A DNA stretch of 64,000 nucleotides from Hyphomicrobiales bacterium (GCA_900471815.1 UICE01000002.1:384764-448763), one strand, 5' to 3'. Positions 18,974 through 29,692 are shown, counted from the first letter of the stretch. Program-made: numbers and translations. The notes: generated by a model from the sequence alone, not told the origin.

Positions 18974-21220
18974 TTACTGAGGGCGCTTCCCAACATAGTC
19001 GACATATTGCGTCAGGGCGCTGACCAGATGATAGAAGATCGAAGCTGGAACCTCTTCGGCTTTGGCTCGCCCCTTCTGATCAATAAGATCAATCCACAGC
19101 CCCTTCGGCGCAGGCTCAATATGCCAGCGGAAGAGCCGTCCAACACGGGCTTCCACTTCAGGCTTCAGATCAGGCCCGCCATTTCCGTCAAGCGCGATAG
19201 CGGCCTTAACGGCTTCCGTTTGCGGCCAGCTGCGGGAGTTGGTGTCAAGTGGCAGGCCATGCCGTGAGACCGCACCATAGGCAAGTTCCGTCGAACGGTT
19301 CAGGCCATTGGCAATGGCTGAGGCGTAGAGCTTGCGGGCATAACGGATTGCATCCTTTTGGCCCGAAGATGCGGCGAAGGCCGAGAGCAAATGTGCCCAT
19401 TCAAAGTGATGGCCCGGCTCGGTCCACTCGCCCTGCTCGCCCGGTGCTCGGTCCCAGTCATTGCTGAAATACTCGCCAAGCGTCCATGTTTCCGCATCGA
19501 ACATGTGATGACGGAAAAGATCGACGATACGCGCGGCCCGTTGCAGATAATCGCGATTGCCGGTTGCACTATACCAGGCAAGGAAAGCTTCAAGCAGGTG
19601 CATATGCGGGTTGGAACGCCGCAGCCCCTTATCGTCAGGCATTTCCAAAAATCCTGTCATGCGCGAATCTGCCAGATATTCGTCGATGAAAGCGAAGGTT
19701 TCCGTCGCCAGCCTCAATGCTTGCGGATGCCCTGCCTTATGCGCATGGGCCAGCGCCAGGAGAACGAAGGATTGGTCATAAGTATCCTCCGAGGCATCAA
19801 GAATGCTGCCATCCGGATTGAATGTCTTGACCCAACCGCCCCGATCCGTGCGCCCTTTCGTAATGAAACTCAGCCCGTGCTCGATAAGATCATGCGCCGG
19901 TCCATCCCAGCCCATTTCCTTGGCCACGGCAAAGGCATATATCTGCCGCGCCATCGTCCGCATGCGCTTGGTCTTGTTGATAGGAATTGCGTCAAACGAC
20001 ATGGCTTCATGAAAGCCGCCATGGCGCGTATCGACGCCCACCGTTGACCAAAGCGGCAATGTTTCGTCAAAAAGCCAATGTATCACCCGGTTTCCATAAG
20101 CGCCAACTTGCGGCAACCGGTCTTGTGAAGGCGTGAATTTGGTTTCCAATCGGCCAGTTTTTTCAAGCTGTTCGACGATTTTCCTGACATTTTGACTCTC
20201 ATTGACCGGAGCGACGAAGGTCGCGTCGGCGGTTGCTACGACAGCCGTATCGCGCAAGCCGACGGCCGAGAGCAAGCGGCCTTCGCTGCGCAAATAGCTG
20301 TGCTCGCAATCAATGGCCACGACATCGCCGACCAGCACATTGCCATTGCCGTCAACCGAGCCCACTTCCAGCAGAGATTGCCAGGAGCCAAGATCATTCC
20401 AGCGAAACTTTGCTGGTACCAACGCGATATCTTTCGCGTGTTCCATGATTGCGTAATCGACGGATATCGACGGTACGGCGGCATAAAGATCATGCGGCAA
20501 ATAAGTGCCCGATATATTGGTGCTCGCCTCATTCAAGGCTGCAACGGCCTTGTCCCAAATCTCCGCTGCATGTTGCCGGAAAGCGTCGCGCATCACGCTG
20601 GCGCGGAAAAGAAAGATACCAGCGTTCCAAAGGAAGTTTCCCGACGCAAGATATTTCGTTGCAGTCTCCTCGTTCGGTTTTTCAACAAAGCGTACGACAT
20701 CGCGTGTCTGTGTTGTCTCAGGAGCCACTTCAATATAACCGAATCCGGTTTCCGGGCGATCCGGCTTGATACCGAACACAACAATGCGTCCCGCCTTGGC
20801 CGCCTCGACACCGGCTTCAACAGTGTTCCAGAAATCGCGATCGGTTGTTATTTCATGATCGGACGGCACCACAAGCACAAGCTCATCGCCATGTTCGCGC
20901 AAGGTTATTTCTGTCGCCAGCACCACTGCGGAGGCTGTATTACGCCCCATTGGTTCAAGAATGGGACGCCCGCCCGCCAGATCCGTTCCCGCCAGATCCT
21001 GATTGATGCGGTCCGAATGACGCTCCGATGCCAACAAATAAACGGGAACTGTCGTGTCGCTGCGTGCCGCCATGCGCTTGATTGTGCGCAGCAGCATGGA
21101 GCCCTGACCCGACAAATTGTGAAACTGCTTGGGAAAATCTTCGCGCGACAATGGCCAAAGCCTTGAACCTACACCGCCGCTCATAACAAAGCTGATGATT
21201 GTTGCTTTTTCGATTGTCAT
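18974..21220 (-). CDS. fusion: mannose-1-phosphate guanylyltransferase + AGE-family isomerase
   Basis: This 748-aa two-domain enzyme has a nucleotidyltransferase of the ManC type at residues 1-~350, with the pyrophosphorylase signature GGVGSRLWPLSR (residues 15-26), FPKQF, VVPSDHEI and VVRFVEKPNEETA. Residues ~370-748 form an (alpha/alpha)6 AGE domain (N-acylglucosamine 2-epimerase / mannose isomerase type), with RTMARQIYAFAVAKEMGW and catalytic-type His in GHHFEWAHLL. Usual bifunctional ManC proteins carry a cupin phosphomannose isomerase instead. By analogy it could supply GDP-mannose from fructose-6-phosphate for surface polysaccharide, but isomerase specificity is inference. It is monocistronic, with ATG at 21220. 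Confidence 0.9.
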   Translation of the reverse strand: MTIEKATIISFVMSGGVGSRLWPLSREDFPKQFHNLSGQGSMLLRTIKRMAARSDTTVPVYLLASERHSDRINQDLAGTDLAGGRPILEPMGRNTASAVVLATEITLREHGDELVLVVPSDHEITTDRDFWNTVEAGVEAAKAGRIVVFGIKPDRPETGFGYIEVAPETTQTRDVVRFVEKPNEETATKYLASGNFLWNAGIFLFRASVMRDAFRQHAAEIWDKAVAALNEASTNISGTYLPHDLYAAVPSISVDYAIMEHAKDIALVPAKFRWNDLGSWQSLLEVGSVDGNGNVLVGDVVAIDCEHSYLRSEGRLLSAVGLRDTAVVATADATFVAPVNESQNVRKIVEQLEKTGRLETKFTPSQDRLPQVGAYGNRVIHWLFDETLPLWSTVGVDTRHGGFHEAMSFDAIPINKTKRMRTMARQIYAFAVAKEMGWDGPAHDLIEHGLSFITKGRTDRGGWVKTFNPDGSILDASEDTYDQSFVLLALAHAHKAGHPQALRLATETFAFIDEYLADSRMTGFLEMPDDKGLRRSNPHMHLLEAFLAWYSATGNRDYLQRAARIVDLFRHHMFDAETWTLGEYFSNDWDRAPGEQGEWTEPGHHFEWAHLLSAFAASSGQKDAIRYARKLYASAIANGLNRSTELAYGAVSRHGLPLDTNSRSWPQTEAVKAAIALDGNGGPDLKPEVEARVGRLFRWHIEPAPKGLWIDLIDQKGRAKAEEVPASIFYHLVSALTQYVDYVGKRPQ

Positions 21221-21408
21221 TTATGCCCCGTTATTTCAGCATTTCAGAACTTCTTGGTCAACGAATACAAGACTTATCCTAATGATCACAGAACTAAAGT
21301 CTTAACTAATCACGCCTCACGAATTTCGCGCTTCTATAATTAAAAAAGTGCTTCTGAACCATCTTGCAGCGCTTTAGTGACGGCGTTATATACCGCCCTT
21401 ACTGGTCG

Positions 21409-21485
21409 CGGAGTGTAGCGCAGCCTGGTAGCGCACGTCGTTCGGGACGACGGGGTCGGAGGTTCGAATCCTCTCACTCCGACCA
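21409..21485 (+). tRNA. tRNA-Pro (anticodon CGG)
   Basis: A 77-nt cloverleaf: acceptor stem CGGAGTG/CACTCCG, D-arm GCGCAGCCTGGTAGCGC, anticodon arm CGTCG-TTCGGGA-CGACG with anticodon CGG, T-arm GAGGTTCGAATCCTC, and an encoded ACCA 3' end. Confidence 0.97.
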
Positions 21486-21521
21486 GAAAATCGAATGAAA
21501 TCTTTGACGTCTTAGCCCAGA

Positions 21522-21719
21522 TCACGCTTGGAACGAGACGTAGAGCCAGAGTAAAAGCGGGGCGATCAATGAAATTGCCAACACGCTCCAGAAAACCCGC
21601 CAGCCAGTGTTCCGCGTACCGAACTTAGCTATAAGCAGAAAAATCAGGATCACTGTCAGAGTAACAGGCCAGAAGTGTCCAAGGTAGAATACAGCTATTA
21701 CCCAATATGATATCGACAT
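21522..21719 (-). CDS. small two-segment membrane protein, unknown
   Basis: A 65-aa hydrophobic ORF has two predicted membrane segments (about residues 5-31, [23 protein letters not shown], and 42-62, [20 protein letters not shown]) joined by a basic turn [10 protein letters not shown]. No family was recognised and the ribosome site is weak. It sits between tRNA-Pro and kdpE, with its own direction matching the kdp genes but upstream of nothing obvious. It may be a real small membrane protein; the evidence is only its length, hydrophobic pattern and position in a gap. Confidence 0.45.
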   Translation of the reverse strand: MSISYWVIAVFYLGHFWPVTLTVILIFLLIAKFGTRNTGWRVFWSVLAISLIAPLLLWLYVSFQA

Positions 21720-21783
21720 ATTGCCTGATTACCTTAAGCTGAAAGTTGCAGCAACACGCCGTCGCGGCATGGAATAAGCGTCT

Positions 21784-22470
21784 TCAGTTTGCAATGAACC
21801 TGTAACCCACGCCGGGCTCGGTACGAATGAAATGTGGTTGATTGGGATCCTGCTCAATCTTGGCGCGCAATTGCCCTACGAACACGCGCAGATAATGCAA
21901 ATCCTCAAGATGCGCCGCGCCCCAAACTGACGCCAGCAGCTGGCGGTGCGTAACAACCAGACCCGGGTGCAAAACCAGATGCACCAGCAACTGATATTCT
22001 TTGCGCGTCAAATGAACCTCTTCCCCATGGAGCGTAACCGCGCGCTTGACCATATCGACAACGAGGCCATTGCTTTCAAATATCGACGGCACGCTGGCAC
22101 CCGCCGCCTTCTGCCGCAAGGCTGTGCGGACGCGGGCTAAAAGTTCGCCAATTCCAAAGGGCTTTTCGACGTAATCATTTGCCCCAAGATCAAGCGCCGC
22201 AATTTTTTCCGCCTCCCGATCGCGCGCCGATAAAACAATAATCGGCACTTCGGAAAAGGCTCTGACAGTCCGAATGACTTCCTTGCCGTCCTTGTCCGGC
22301 AGACCAAGATCCAGAATGACGAGATCCGGCGCGCTGGTCGCGATCATCCGCTCTGCATCAGCCGCCGTTGCTGCCGTCATGACATCGTAGCCGGACGCCG
22401 TCAGCGCTGGATGCAGGAACCGCTGTATTTGCGGCTCGTCATCGACAATCAGAATGCGGTTCTCGTTCAT
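21784..22470 (-). CDS. kdpE: response regulator KdpE
   Basis: This is an OmpR-type response regulator of 228 aa. The receiver domain has the acidic pocket Asp10/Asp11, phospho-acceptor Asp54 (VILDLGLPDKDG), and the Thr/Ser and Lys motifs IIVLSAR and YVEKPFG. The winged-helix DNA-binding domain follows at about residues 130-228, with LTRKEYQLLVHLVLHPG and RTEPGVGYRFI. It activates the kdp operon at low potassium or low turgor. The ATG overlaps the kdpD stop by four bases. It is the last gene of the operon. Confidence 0.97.
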   Translation of the reverse strand: MNENRILIVDDEPQIQRFLHPALTASGYDVMTAATAADAERMIATSAPDLVILDLGLPDKDGKEVIRTVRAFSEVPIIVLSARDREAEKIAALDLGANDYVEKPFGIGELLARVRTALRQKAAGASVPSIFESNGLVVDMVKRAVTLHGEEVHLTRKEYQLLVHLVLHPGLVVTHRQLLASVWGAAHLEDLHYLRVFVGQLRAKIEQDPNQPHFIRTEPGVGYRFIAN

Positions 22471-25157
22471 CGGCTTGCTGTCTCGCCTCCCGCTTTTTCA
22501 AATGTTGGAAGACTGATGACAAACCGCGTACCACGCTTGCGAATGGCCGGGCTTTCCGCCTTGATTGTTCCGCCCATTGTCTCGACAAATCCACGGGCGA
22601 TGGAAAGTCCAAGTCCCGTCCCTGCTGCCCGGCCATCACTTTTTACGCGCCGGTAGAACTTTTCGAAAATACGATCGAGATCTTTTTCAGGAATACCTTT
22701 TCCTTGATCAGTCACACTGATGACGACCCGCCCCGCATCGTTCTTGGCATAGACCGCAATCGGGCTGTCCCCGCCATATTTTGCTGCATTGTCTAGCAAG
22801 TTAAACAGAACTTGGCCGAGCAATCCGGAATCGCCGCTGACAACTGCAAGGTCCGTGGCAATGCTTGTATCGATTGCGATCCCGGGCTTGAGCCGTTTCA
22901 TTCGCTCAATCGCCGAAACAATGACGTCCGCAGCGTCAACCGGACTACTTTTGACTTTCAGCGTTCCAGCTTCAATACGCGTCATGTCGAAAAGGTTGGA
23001 CACAAACCGGGTAAGACGGCCCGCTTCCTCCTCAATGGAAAGCAACAGGTCATCGCGGCTGCTTTGCTTCATTTTGCCGCCGAGTTGCCGCAGTGTTGTC
23101 ACTGCGCCGGTAATGGAAGCAAGCGGCGTTTTCAAATCATGTGACAGTGACGAGAACAGAGCTGTATGGAGCTTTTCGCTTTCCTGTAACGCCGCTGTCT
23201 TGGCGTTTTCGCGCATCAGCAAAGCGCGGTCGATAGCGATGGCAGTCTGGTCCAGAATGGCCATCAGCTTACGATCTTCGTTTTCACTCAGTGAGCCCGA
23301 ATGATCCACCATGGAAATGCCGGTTACGCCAGCAACGCCGTGTGACGTGACGATGGGCAGAAATTGCCATGAAATCTGCGGCAGCGTTGCCGTATCGTGC
23401 CCGGCACGCTCATTCTTGTCGAAAGCCCAACGTGCGGCAGTCATATCCGTACTGTCGAGAGCCATATCGGGCGGCCACGCGGCCTGAAGGAGTAGTTCAT
23501 CATCTTCCGGCAAAAGGATCACCACGCCGGTTTCCAGCGTCGCGTGAAGATGCGTCGCACCGGCCACCAGAACATCGTCAAGCCGCGCTGTGCCGGAAAG
23601 CTTCCGCGAGAACTCGTAAAGCGCCTGCGTGCTTTTCGCCTGATTGCGCGAGCGGGCAACTTGATCACGCAGACGCCCGGCAAGATCGCCAATCATCAGT
23701 GCCACTGCGAGGAAAATGATGAGCGAGAATAGCTGGTGGGGTTTGGCGATACTTAAATTGTGGATCGGTTCAATGAAGAAATAATTGTACAGGACGAAAG
23801 ACAGGCAAGCCGCAATGATGGCTGCAAAGCGTCCGCTCGACATTGCCGAGAGAATGACGGCAACCAGATAGAGCATCGACAGGTTCTGCAGATGGACAAT
23901 ATTGCTCGCCCCAAGTCCGAGCAGGGTGGTAGCACCTGTGGCCAGAACCGGAATGGCAATGGATTTTGCCAATTCAATTCTTGAGCGTCGTTGCGGAGGC
24001 GGCGCGACATATGCCGTATCTTCCTCACTGCCCGTGACGATGTGCACGCCGACATCGGTAAGGCGCTTCATGACCTCATCGGGCAAGGAACGCCGGAAGG
24101 GATTGGAGAAGGCCTTGCCTCTTGGGCGTCCCAGCACAACCTGCGTGATATTTTCGCGCCGGGACAATCGATAGATTTCTTCGACAAAATCCCGGGCGAT
24201 GACACGGCGGGTTTCAGCGCCAAGCCTTTCGGCCATATCCAAAATCTTGTCGATGCGCTGGTTGGCGGCAACATCCATGCCTGCCGTACTTGCATTGGTC
24301 AATGAAACAACCAGCCAGCGCGCATTGAGCCCTGAAGCAAGACGGCTCGCCGTGCGTACAACCTTTTCCGACAGACTGTCAGGCCCGACACAGACCAGCA
24401 ATCGCTCTCCCGACGCCCATGGCCCCTCGATCGCATTTTGCCGCAACAGATCAATCATCTGGTCGTCAACGCGATCAGCGGTACGGCGTAGCGCCAATTC
24501 GCGCAGCGCAGTCAAGTTTTCAGGCTTGAAAAATCCTTCGGCAGCACGTTCCGCATTGCCGGGGAGATATATCTTTCCTTCTTTTAAACGCGCGATGAGT
24601 TCAATAGGTGAAAGATCGACCAGCAGCACATCATCGGCCCGCTTGATGACGATATCGGGCACGGTCTCCCGCACTTTCACGCCGGTGATATTTGTCACCA
24701 GATCAGACAGGCTTTCCAGATGCTGGACGTTCATCGCCGTCCAGACATCAATGCCATGCCAGATCAGCTCTTCAATATCCTGATGCCGTTTCGGATGACG
24801 GCTGCCGGGTGCGTTTGTATGTGCGATCTCGTCGAGAACAAGCACGGTTGGCTTACGGGCCAGAGCTGCATCCAGATCGAATTCTTCCAGCGGGCGACCG
24901 CGATAGTCGATCTGTTTGCGCGGAAGAACTTCAAGTCCTTCGAGCAATTCTGCGGTTTCGCTCCGTCCGTGCGTCTCGGCAAGGCCGATGACAATATCGA
25001 CGCCATCTTCCTTGAGCCTACGCGCACGCTGGAGCATCGTATAGGTTTTGCCGACGCCAGGAGCCGCGCCAAGAAATACAGTAAGCTTGCCGCGCTTTTC
25101 ACGTGCGGCAAGCTCCAACAATTTATCAGGATCAGGTCGGTGACCATATTCGGCCAT
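22467..25157 (-). CDS. kdpD: sensor histidine kinase KdpD
   Basis: This is the potassium/turgor sensor kinase, 896 aa and full length. The N-terminal KdpD domain carries a Walker A GAAPGVGKT (residues 30-38), followed by a Usp-like domain (about 250-370). Four membrane segments lie near residues 400-500, a GAF-like region follows, and then the kinase core: His673 in SSLSHDLKTPL (the same number as in E. coli KdpD), N-box LFNLLDNAAKYGG, G-boxes DQGKGIPEKDLDRIFEKFYR and GTGLGLSI. It starts 13 bases after kdpC and overlaps kdpE. Confidence 0.97.
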   Translation of the reverse strand: MAEYGHRPDPDKLLELAAREKRGKLTVFLGAAPGVGKTYTMLQRARRLKEDGVDIVIGLAETHGRSETAELLEGLEVLPRKQIDYRGRPLEEFDLDAALARKPTVLVLDEIAHTNAPGSRHPKRHQDIEELIWHGIDVWTAMNVQHLESLSDLVTNITGVKVRETVPDIVIKRADDVLLVDLSPIELIARLKEGKIYLPGNAERAAEGFFKPENLTALRELALRRTADRVDDQMIDLLRQNAIEGPWASGERLLVCVGPDSLSEKVVRTASRLASGLNARWLVVSLTNASTAGMDVAANQRIDKILDMAERLGAETRRVIARDFVEEIYRLSRRENITQVVLGRPRGKAFSNPFRRSLPDEVMKRLTDVGVHIVTGSEEDTAYVAPPPQRRSRIELAKSIAIPVLATGATTLLGLGASNIVHLQNLSMLYLVAVILSAMSSGRFAAIIAACLSFVLYNYFFIEPIHNLSIAKPHQLFSLIIFLAVALMIGDLAGRLRDQVARSRNQAKSTQALYEFSRKLSGTARLDDVLVAGATHLHATLETGVVILLPEDDELLLQAAWPPDMALDSTDMTAARWAFDKNERAGHDTATLPQISWQFLPIVTSHGVAGVTGISMVDHSGSLSENEDRKLMAILDQTAIAIDRALLMRENAKTAALQESEKLHTALFSSLSHDLKTPLASITGAVTTLRQLGGKMKQSSRDDLLLSIEEEAGRLTRFVSNLFDMTRIEAGTLKVKSSPVDAADVIVSAIERMKRLKPGIAIDTSIATDLAVVSGDSGLLGQVLFNLLDNAAKYGGDSPIAVYAKNDAGRVVISVTDQGKGIPEKDLDRIFEKFYRRVKSDGRAAGTGLGLSIARGFVETMGGTIKAESPAIRKRGTRFVISLPTFEKAGGETASR

Positions 25158-25170
25158 AAATGCCTCGGGT

Positions 25171-25740
25171 TTATTTCTTCAGATCATCGAGTGCCAGGTT
25201 CAGCGCCAGAACGTTTACCCCAACTTCACCGAATATACCAAGCACAGCTTGCCGCGTATTGGCTTTGACCTGTTGAGAAACTGCTTCCGGGTCCAAACCA
25301 CGGGCCTGAGCGACACGCGCCACTTGCAGCATTGCGTAGTCTACTGAGATATCCGGATCGATCCCCGAGGCGGAACTGGTCACTGCATCGGCTGGAATGG
25401 CCGTCGTTACACCGGCTGACTTGAAGGATTCGACCGATGTTTTTACCCGCTCAACCAGTGCTGCCGATGTTGGGCCAAGGTTTGAACCGCTTGAGGCAGC
25501 AGCATTATAAGGATCGGGGCTGGTGGCGGATGGGCGCGGCCAGAAATAGATATCGCTGGTAAAATTCTGGCCGATCAGACTGGAGCCGACAATAGTATCG
25601 CCGCGCTTTATCTGGCTTGAATTTGCCTGTGTCGCAAACAGAGTCTGGCCGATCCCGGTCATTGCAAGTGGGTAAAGCAGACCCGTTACAATTGTTAGAC
25701 TGAGCGTGAGTACGATTGCCGGTCGAAGTTGGTTTAGCAT
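25171..25740 (-). CDS. kdpC: potassium-transporting ATPase KdpC subunit
   Basis: KdpC is the single-span accessory subunit of the Kdp pump (189 aa). One N-terminal membrane segment (IVLTLSLTIVTGLLYPLAMTG) precedes a periplasmic domain with the family blocks SLIGQNF, YFWPRPSAT and DAVTSSASGIDPDIS. Typical GSNLGPTS is present. It lies between kdpB (11 bases away) and kdpD. Confidence 0.97.
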   Translation of the reverse strand: MLNQLRPAIVLTLSLTIVTGLLYPLAMTGIGQTLFATQANSSQIKRGDTIVGSSLIGQNFTSDIYFWPRPSATSPDPYNAAASSGSNLGPTSAALVERVKTSVESFKSAGVTTAIPADAVTSSASGIDPDISVDYAMLQVARVAQARGLDPEAVSQQVKANTRQAVLGIFGEVGVNVLALNLALDDLKK

Positions 25741-25751
25741 CGCAATTTCCT

Positions 25752-27800
25752 TTAAACGAGATTAAGTGCAGCGACGATCACGTCAATCGCCTTGATGCCG
25801 ACAAACGGCACCAGCAGCCCGCCGAGCCCGTAAACCAGAAGATTACGCCGCAAGAGAGCAGATGCGCCGACTGGCTTGTATGAGACACCTTTCAGAGCCA
25901 GCGGTATAAGCGCGATAATGATCAAGGCATTGAAGATGACAGCCGAAAGGATTGCCGATTGCGGCGAGCTCAACCCCATGATGTTGAGTGCGCCAAGCTG
26001 CGGATAGGTTACAACGAACAGCGCCGGAATGATCGCAAAGTATTTGGCTACGTCATTGGCAATTGAAAACGTTGTCAACGAACCCCGCGTCATCAGGATC
26101 TGCTTGCCGATTTCGACAATCTCAATCAGCTTGGTCGGACTTGAATCGAGATCGACCATATTACCGGCTTCACGCGCAGCCTGCGTACCAGACTGCATCG
26201 CAACCCCGACATCAGCCTGCGCAAGTGCAGGCGCATCATTGGTGCCGTCGCCGCACATGGCGATAAGCCGCCCGCCCTGTTGTTCCTTGCGGATATAGGC
26301 AAGCTTCTGTTCAGGGGTGGCTTCCGCCATGAAGTCGTCAACGCCCGCTTCAGACGCGATCGCGGCGGCAGTGACAGGATTATCGCCCGTGACCATGACC
26401 GTCCTGATGCCCATGGCACGCAGGGCGGCAAAGCGCTCCTTGATATCCGGCTTGACCACATCCTTCAGATGGATCACGCCAAGCAGTTTTCCATTATGTG
26501 TCACACCAAGAGGTGTTCCGCCTACGCGAGCGATGGAATCGACCGCCTTCTGGAAACTTTGTGGGGCAGTGTCTTTTGTCAGACCTGCAACATTCAAGAT
26601 TGCATCGATCGCACCCTTGCGGATTTGCTCCTTGCCAATATCCACCCCGGAAATACGTGTCTGGGCGGCAAAAGGTATGAACGTTGCCTGCTTGCCATCC
26701 AATACTGTGTTGGAGAGCCCGTAATCGGCCTGAGCCAAAGCCACAATGGAGCGGCCCTCCGCTGTTTCATCAGAGAGCGAGGCCTGAAGCGCTGCATTTG
26801 CAAGCTCTTCTTCCGCAATACCGTCAACTGGGATGAACTCGGTTGCCATACGATTGCCGAAGGTAATCGTGCCGGTCTTGTCGAGCAAAAGAGTGTCCAC
26901 ATCGCCAGCGGCTTCTACCGCGCGCCCGGATGTTGCTATGACGTTGAAGCCGATAAGCCGGTCCATGCCTGCAATACCAATGGCGGAGAGCAGACCGCCG
27001 ATTGTCGTCGGAATGAGCGTTACGAAAAGCGCTGCAAGCACGGTAACAGTCATGATCGTGCCGGAATAAGCAGCAAGGCCTGAAACAGTCACAACTGCGA
27101 TAAGAAACACAAGTGTCAGACCGGACAGCAGGATCGACAGCGCTATTTCATTTGGTGTCTTCTGCCTCTCCGCGCCTTCGATCAGTGCGATCATTCGATC
27201 AACGAAGGTTTCGCCTGGCTTGGTTGTAATACGCACAATGAGCCAGTCGGATAAAACCTGCGTGCCGCCTGTTACCGCTGATCGGTCACCGCCGGACTCG
27301 CGGATAACAGGTGCCGACTCGCCAGTGATGGCACTTTCGTTCACCGAAGCCACACCTTCAATGATTTCACCATCGCCGGGCACAAGATCATTGACCTCGA
27401 TATAGACAAGGTCGCCGACTTTAAGGCTTGTGGCGGGCACGACATCATAATCCTTGCCATTGGCAGACTTCAGCCGTTTGGCCACAAGGTCCGATTTCGT
27501 GCGCTTCAGACTGTCCGCCTGCGCCTTGCCGCGTCCTTCGGCGATTGCTTCCGAGAAGGTCGCGAAAATAACGGTGAACCAAAGCCAGGCGGCAATCTGT
27601 CCGGAAAACAAGGGGGTTCCAGTGCCGCTGATCATGTCCCGCAGCCAGAGAAGCGTCACCATAGCCGCGACGACTTCGGTGGTGAAGATGACCGGATTAT
27701 GCACCAGCTTCATCGGATTGAGCTTGATGAATGATCCTTTCAGTGCCTGAACCAGAATGGCACTGTCGAACATGGATATTGATTTTGCCTTTGAAGACAT
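25752..27800 (-). CDS. kdpB: potassium-transporting P-type ATPase KdpB subunit
   Basis: This is the ATP-hydrolysing subunit (682 aa) of the high-affinity K+ pump. The phosphorylated Asp307 lies in [13 protein letters not shown], at the same position as in E. coli. [18 protein letters not shown] and [17 protein letters not shown] complete the P-type signature. The N-domain KGA motif is present in QIRKGAIDA. Seven membrane segments are visible from hydrophobicity. It follows kdpA by 11 bases. Confidence 0.98.
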   Translation of the reverse strand: MSSKAKSISMFDSAILVQALKGSFIKLNPMKLVHNPVIFTTEVVAAMVTLLWLRDMISGTGTPLFSGQIAAWLWFTVIFATFSEAIAEGRGKAQADSLKRTKSDLVAKRLKSANGKDYDVVPATSLKVGDLVYIEVNDLVPGDGEIIEGVASVNESAITGESAPVIRESGGDRSAVTGGTQVLSDWLIVRITTKPGETFVDRMIALIEGAERQKTPNEIALSILLSGLTLVFLIAVVTVSGLAAYSGTIMTVTVLAALFVTLIPTTIGGLLSAIGIAGMDRLIGFNVIATSGRAVEAAGDVDTLLLDKTGTITFGNRMATEFIPVDGIAEEELANAALQASLSDETAEGRSIVALAQADYGLSNTVLDGKQATFIPFAAQTRISGVDIGKEQIRKGAIDAILNVAGLTKDTAPQSFQKAVDSIARVGGTPLGVTHNGKLLGVIHLKDVVKPDIKERFAALRAMGIRTVMVTGDNPVTAAAIASEAGVDDFMAEATPEQKLAYIRKEQQGGRLIAMCGDGTNDAPALAQADVGVAMQSGTQAAREAGNMVDLDSSPTKLIEIVEIGKQILMTRGSLTTFSIANDVAKYFAIIPALFVVTYPQLGALNIMGLSSPQSAILSAVIFNALIIIALIPLALKGVSYKPVGASALLRRNLLVYGLGGLLVPFVGIKAIDVIVAALNLV

Positions 27801-27811
27801 TTTGCTGATCC

Positions 27812-29521
27812 TTAGAACGTCTGACCGGAGAGCATCAGGAAATGCTCGACGATGGGACCAAGGGCGAGAGCAGGAAAATACTGCAAGCCGCCGAGAATGA
27901 TGATGATACCGATGAGCAGACCAACGAAGAGCGGGCCATCGGTTGGGAATGTTCCTGCGGAAGCTGGAACCTTCTGCTTGCCGACAAGTGATCCCGCAAT
28001 TGCAAGAACCGGCACGATATAGGCAAAGCGGCCTAGCAGCATGGCAATGCCAAGTGTCGTATTGTACCAGATCGAGTTAGCCGTCAGGCCGGCGAAGGCA
28101 GAGCCGTTATTGCCCGCAGCGGATGAGTAAGCATAAAGGATTTCCGACAGACCGTGCGGACCCTTGTTAAGCAGTCCGGCAAGACCTACGGGCAATATTG
28201 CAGAGATTGCAGTAAAGCCGAGGATTGCCAGCGGCAGTACAAGAACGGCCAGCATCGCAAATTTCATCTCTCTCGACTCAATCTTCTTGCCGAGAAATTC
28301 GGGGGTGCGGCCAACCATCAGCCCTGCAACGAACACTGTGAGAATTGCAAAGATCACCATGCCGTAAAGCCCGGAACCGACACCGCCCGGCAATACTTCG
28401 CCAAGCTGGATAAGGAACATCGGAATAAGACCGCCAAGCGGCGTCAGCGATGCGTGCATCGCGTTCACGCCGCCATTGGAAAGGCCGGTTGTCACGGCGG
28501 CGTAAAGGGCGGTGCCTGCCTGACCAAAGCGAATTTCCTTGCCTTCCATGTTCCCTTGCAAGGAGTCCACTCCCAGTTGGGTCAGGATAGGATTGCCGCT
28601 TGTTTCCGCCCAGTAGACCGCACCAATGCCGATGATGAGCAGGATCGCCATTGCTGACAGCAGCGCCCAGGCTTGGCGGCGATGGCCGGCAATCTGCCCG
28701 AATGCGTAGACCATTGCCGATGACACGACGAGCATCGAGAACACGCCGAGATAGTTCGAAAAGGCGTTCGGGTTTTCAAACGGATGTGCGGCATTGACGT
28801 TGAAGAAACCACCGCCATTGGTGCCAAGCTGTTTGATAGCTTCCTGGCTGGCGACCGGCCCTGTTGAAATGATCTGCTTTGCGCCTTCCAGCGTTGTGGC
28901 TGTAAATGAACCATCAAGCGTTTGGGGCATGCCGAGCGCGATAAAGAGCAGTGCAACAATGACGGCCAGTGGCAGCAGCACATAAAGCGTCGCTCTGGTC
29001 ATATCGACCCAGAAATTGCCAAGCGTGGTCATGTTTGAACGCACGAATGCCCGAGACAAGGCAACAGCGATCGCCATCCCAGTTGCAGCAGAAAGGAAGT
29101 TCTGCACGGTGAGTCCTGCCATCTGGCTAAAATGACTCATCGTGGTTTCACCACCATAGGACTGCCAGTTGGTGTTGGTGATGAAGCTGACCGCCGTGTT
29201 GAAGGCGAGGTCAGGTGCAACGCCAGCAAATCCCTGCGGATTGAGCGGCAAGATGTCCTGTAGTCTCAATATGCCATAGAGAACCAGAAAGCCCGCAGTG
29301 CTGAAAAGCAGAACACCGAATGCATAGGAAATCCAGTTCTGCTCGCGACTTTTGTCTATTCCGGCAACAGCGTAAAATGCCCGTTCAACAGGATTGAGCA
29401 CCGGCGAAAGAAGCGTTCTTTCCCCGGCAAAAACATGGCTCATATAAAGACCAAGCGGCTTGATCGCCAAAAGAACGGCGAGCAGCGTCAGGCTGATTTG
29501 CAGCCATCCGACAAGTGTCAT
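27812..29521 (-). CDS. kdpA: potassium-transporting ATPase KdpA subunit
   Basis: This is the K+-selective channel-like subunit (569 aa), with about ten membrane segments and four pore-loop motifs. Visible filter elements are [60 protein letters not shown] and [16 protein letters not shown]. It starts 40 bases from the edge of the palindrome that separates it from kdpF. Confidence 0.98.
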   Translation of the reverse strand: MTLVGWLQISLTLLAVLLAIKPLGLYMSHVFAGERTLLSPVLNPVERAFYAVAGIDKSREQNWISYAFGVLLFSTAGFLVLYGILRLQDILPLNPQGFAGVAPDLAFNTAVSFITNTNWQSYGGETTMSHFSQMAGLTVQNFLSAATGMAIAVALSRAFVRSNMTTLGNFWVDMTRATLYVLLPLAVIVALLFIALGMPQTLDGSFTATTLEGAKQIISTGPVASQEAIKQLGTNGGGFFNVNAAHPFENPNAFSNYLGVFSMLVVSSAMVYAFGQIAGHRRQAWALLSAMAILLIIGIGAVYWAETSGNPILTQLGVDSLQGNMEGKEIRFGQAGTALYAAVTTGLSNGGVNAMHASLTPLGGLIPMFLIQLGEVLPGGVGSGLYGMVIFAILTVFVAGLMVGRTPEFLGKKIESREMKFAMLAVLVLPLAILGFTAISAILPVGLAGLLNKGPHGLSEILYAYSSAAGNNGSAFAGLTANSIWYNTTLGIAMLLGRFAYIVPVLAIAGSLVGKQKVPASAGTFPTDGPLFVGLLIGIIIILGGLQYFPALALGPIVEHFLMLSGQTF

Positions 29522-29560
29522 TGGTAGTCTCCGAAATGGAAAATGGGGAATTCAGCGAAA

Positions 29561-29690
29561 GCCTGACAATCGTTCAGGGTGAGCCGAAAATGGTAGGGTT
29601 TGAGAACCGGAGCGGAGTGTACTTTTTTGTATGTGAGCACCGGATCGCAGAACCCTGCCATTTGCAGGCCACCCTGAACGATTTTCAAGC
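29561..29690. repeat. 130-bp imperfect palindrome filling the kdpF-kdpA gap
   Basis: Perfect 14-bp arms AATCGTTCAGGGTG (29568-29581) and CACCCTGAACGATT (29670-29683) extend outward with two mismatches to 29561/29690 and inward through AAATGGTAGGGTT / AACCCTGCCATTT. The centre has GGAGCGGAGTGTAC...GTATGTGAGCACCGG, a block typical of dispersed rhizobial/Brucella-group intergenic repeats. It ends two bases before the kdpF stop and begins 40 bases before kdpA. Confidence 0.9.
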
Positions 29691-29692
29691 CG

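Noticed and set aside
20192-21166. 324-aa plus-strand frame
   Set aside because: Antisense shadow of the guanylyltransferase domain.
21340-21525. 61-aa minus-strand frame with [19 protein letters not shown]
   Set aside because: It is the antisense translation of tRNA-Pro, a well-known false gene call.
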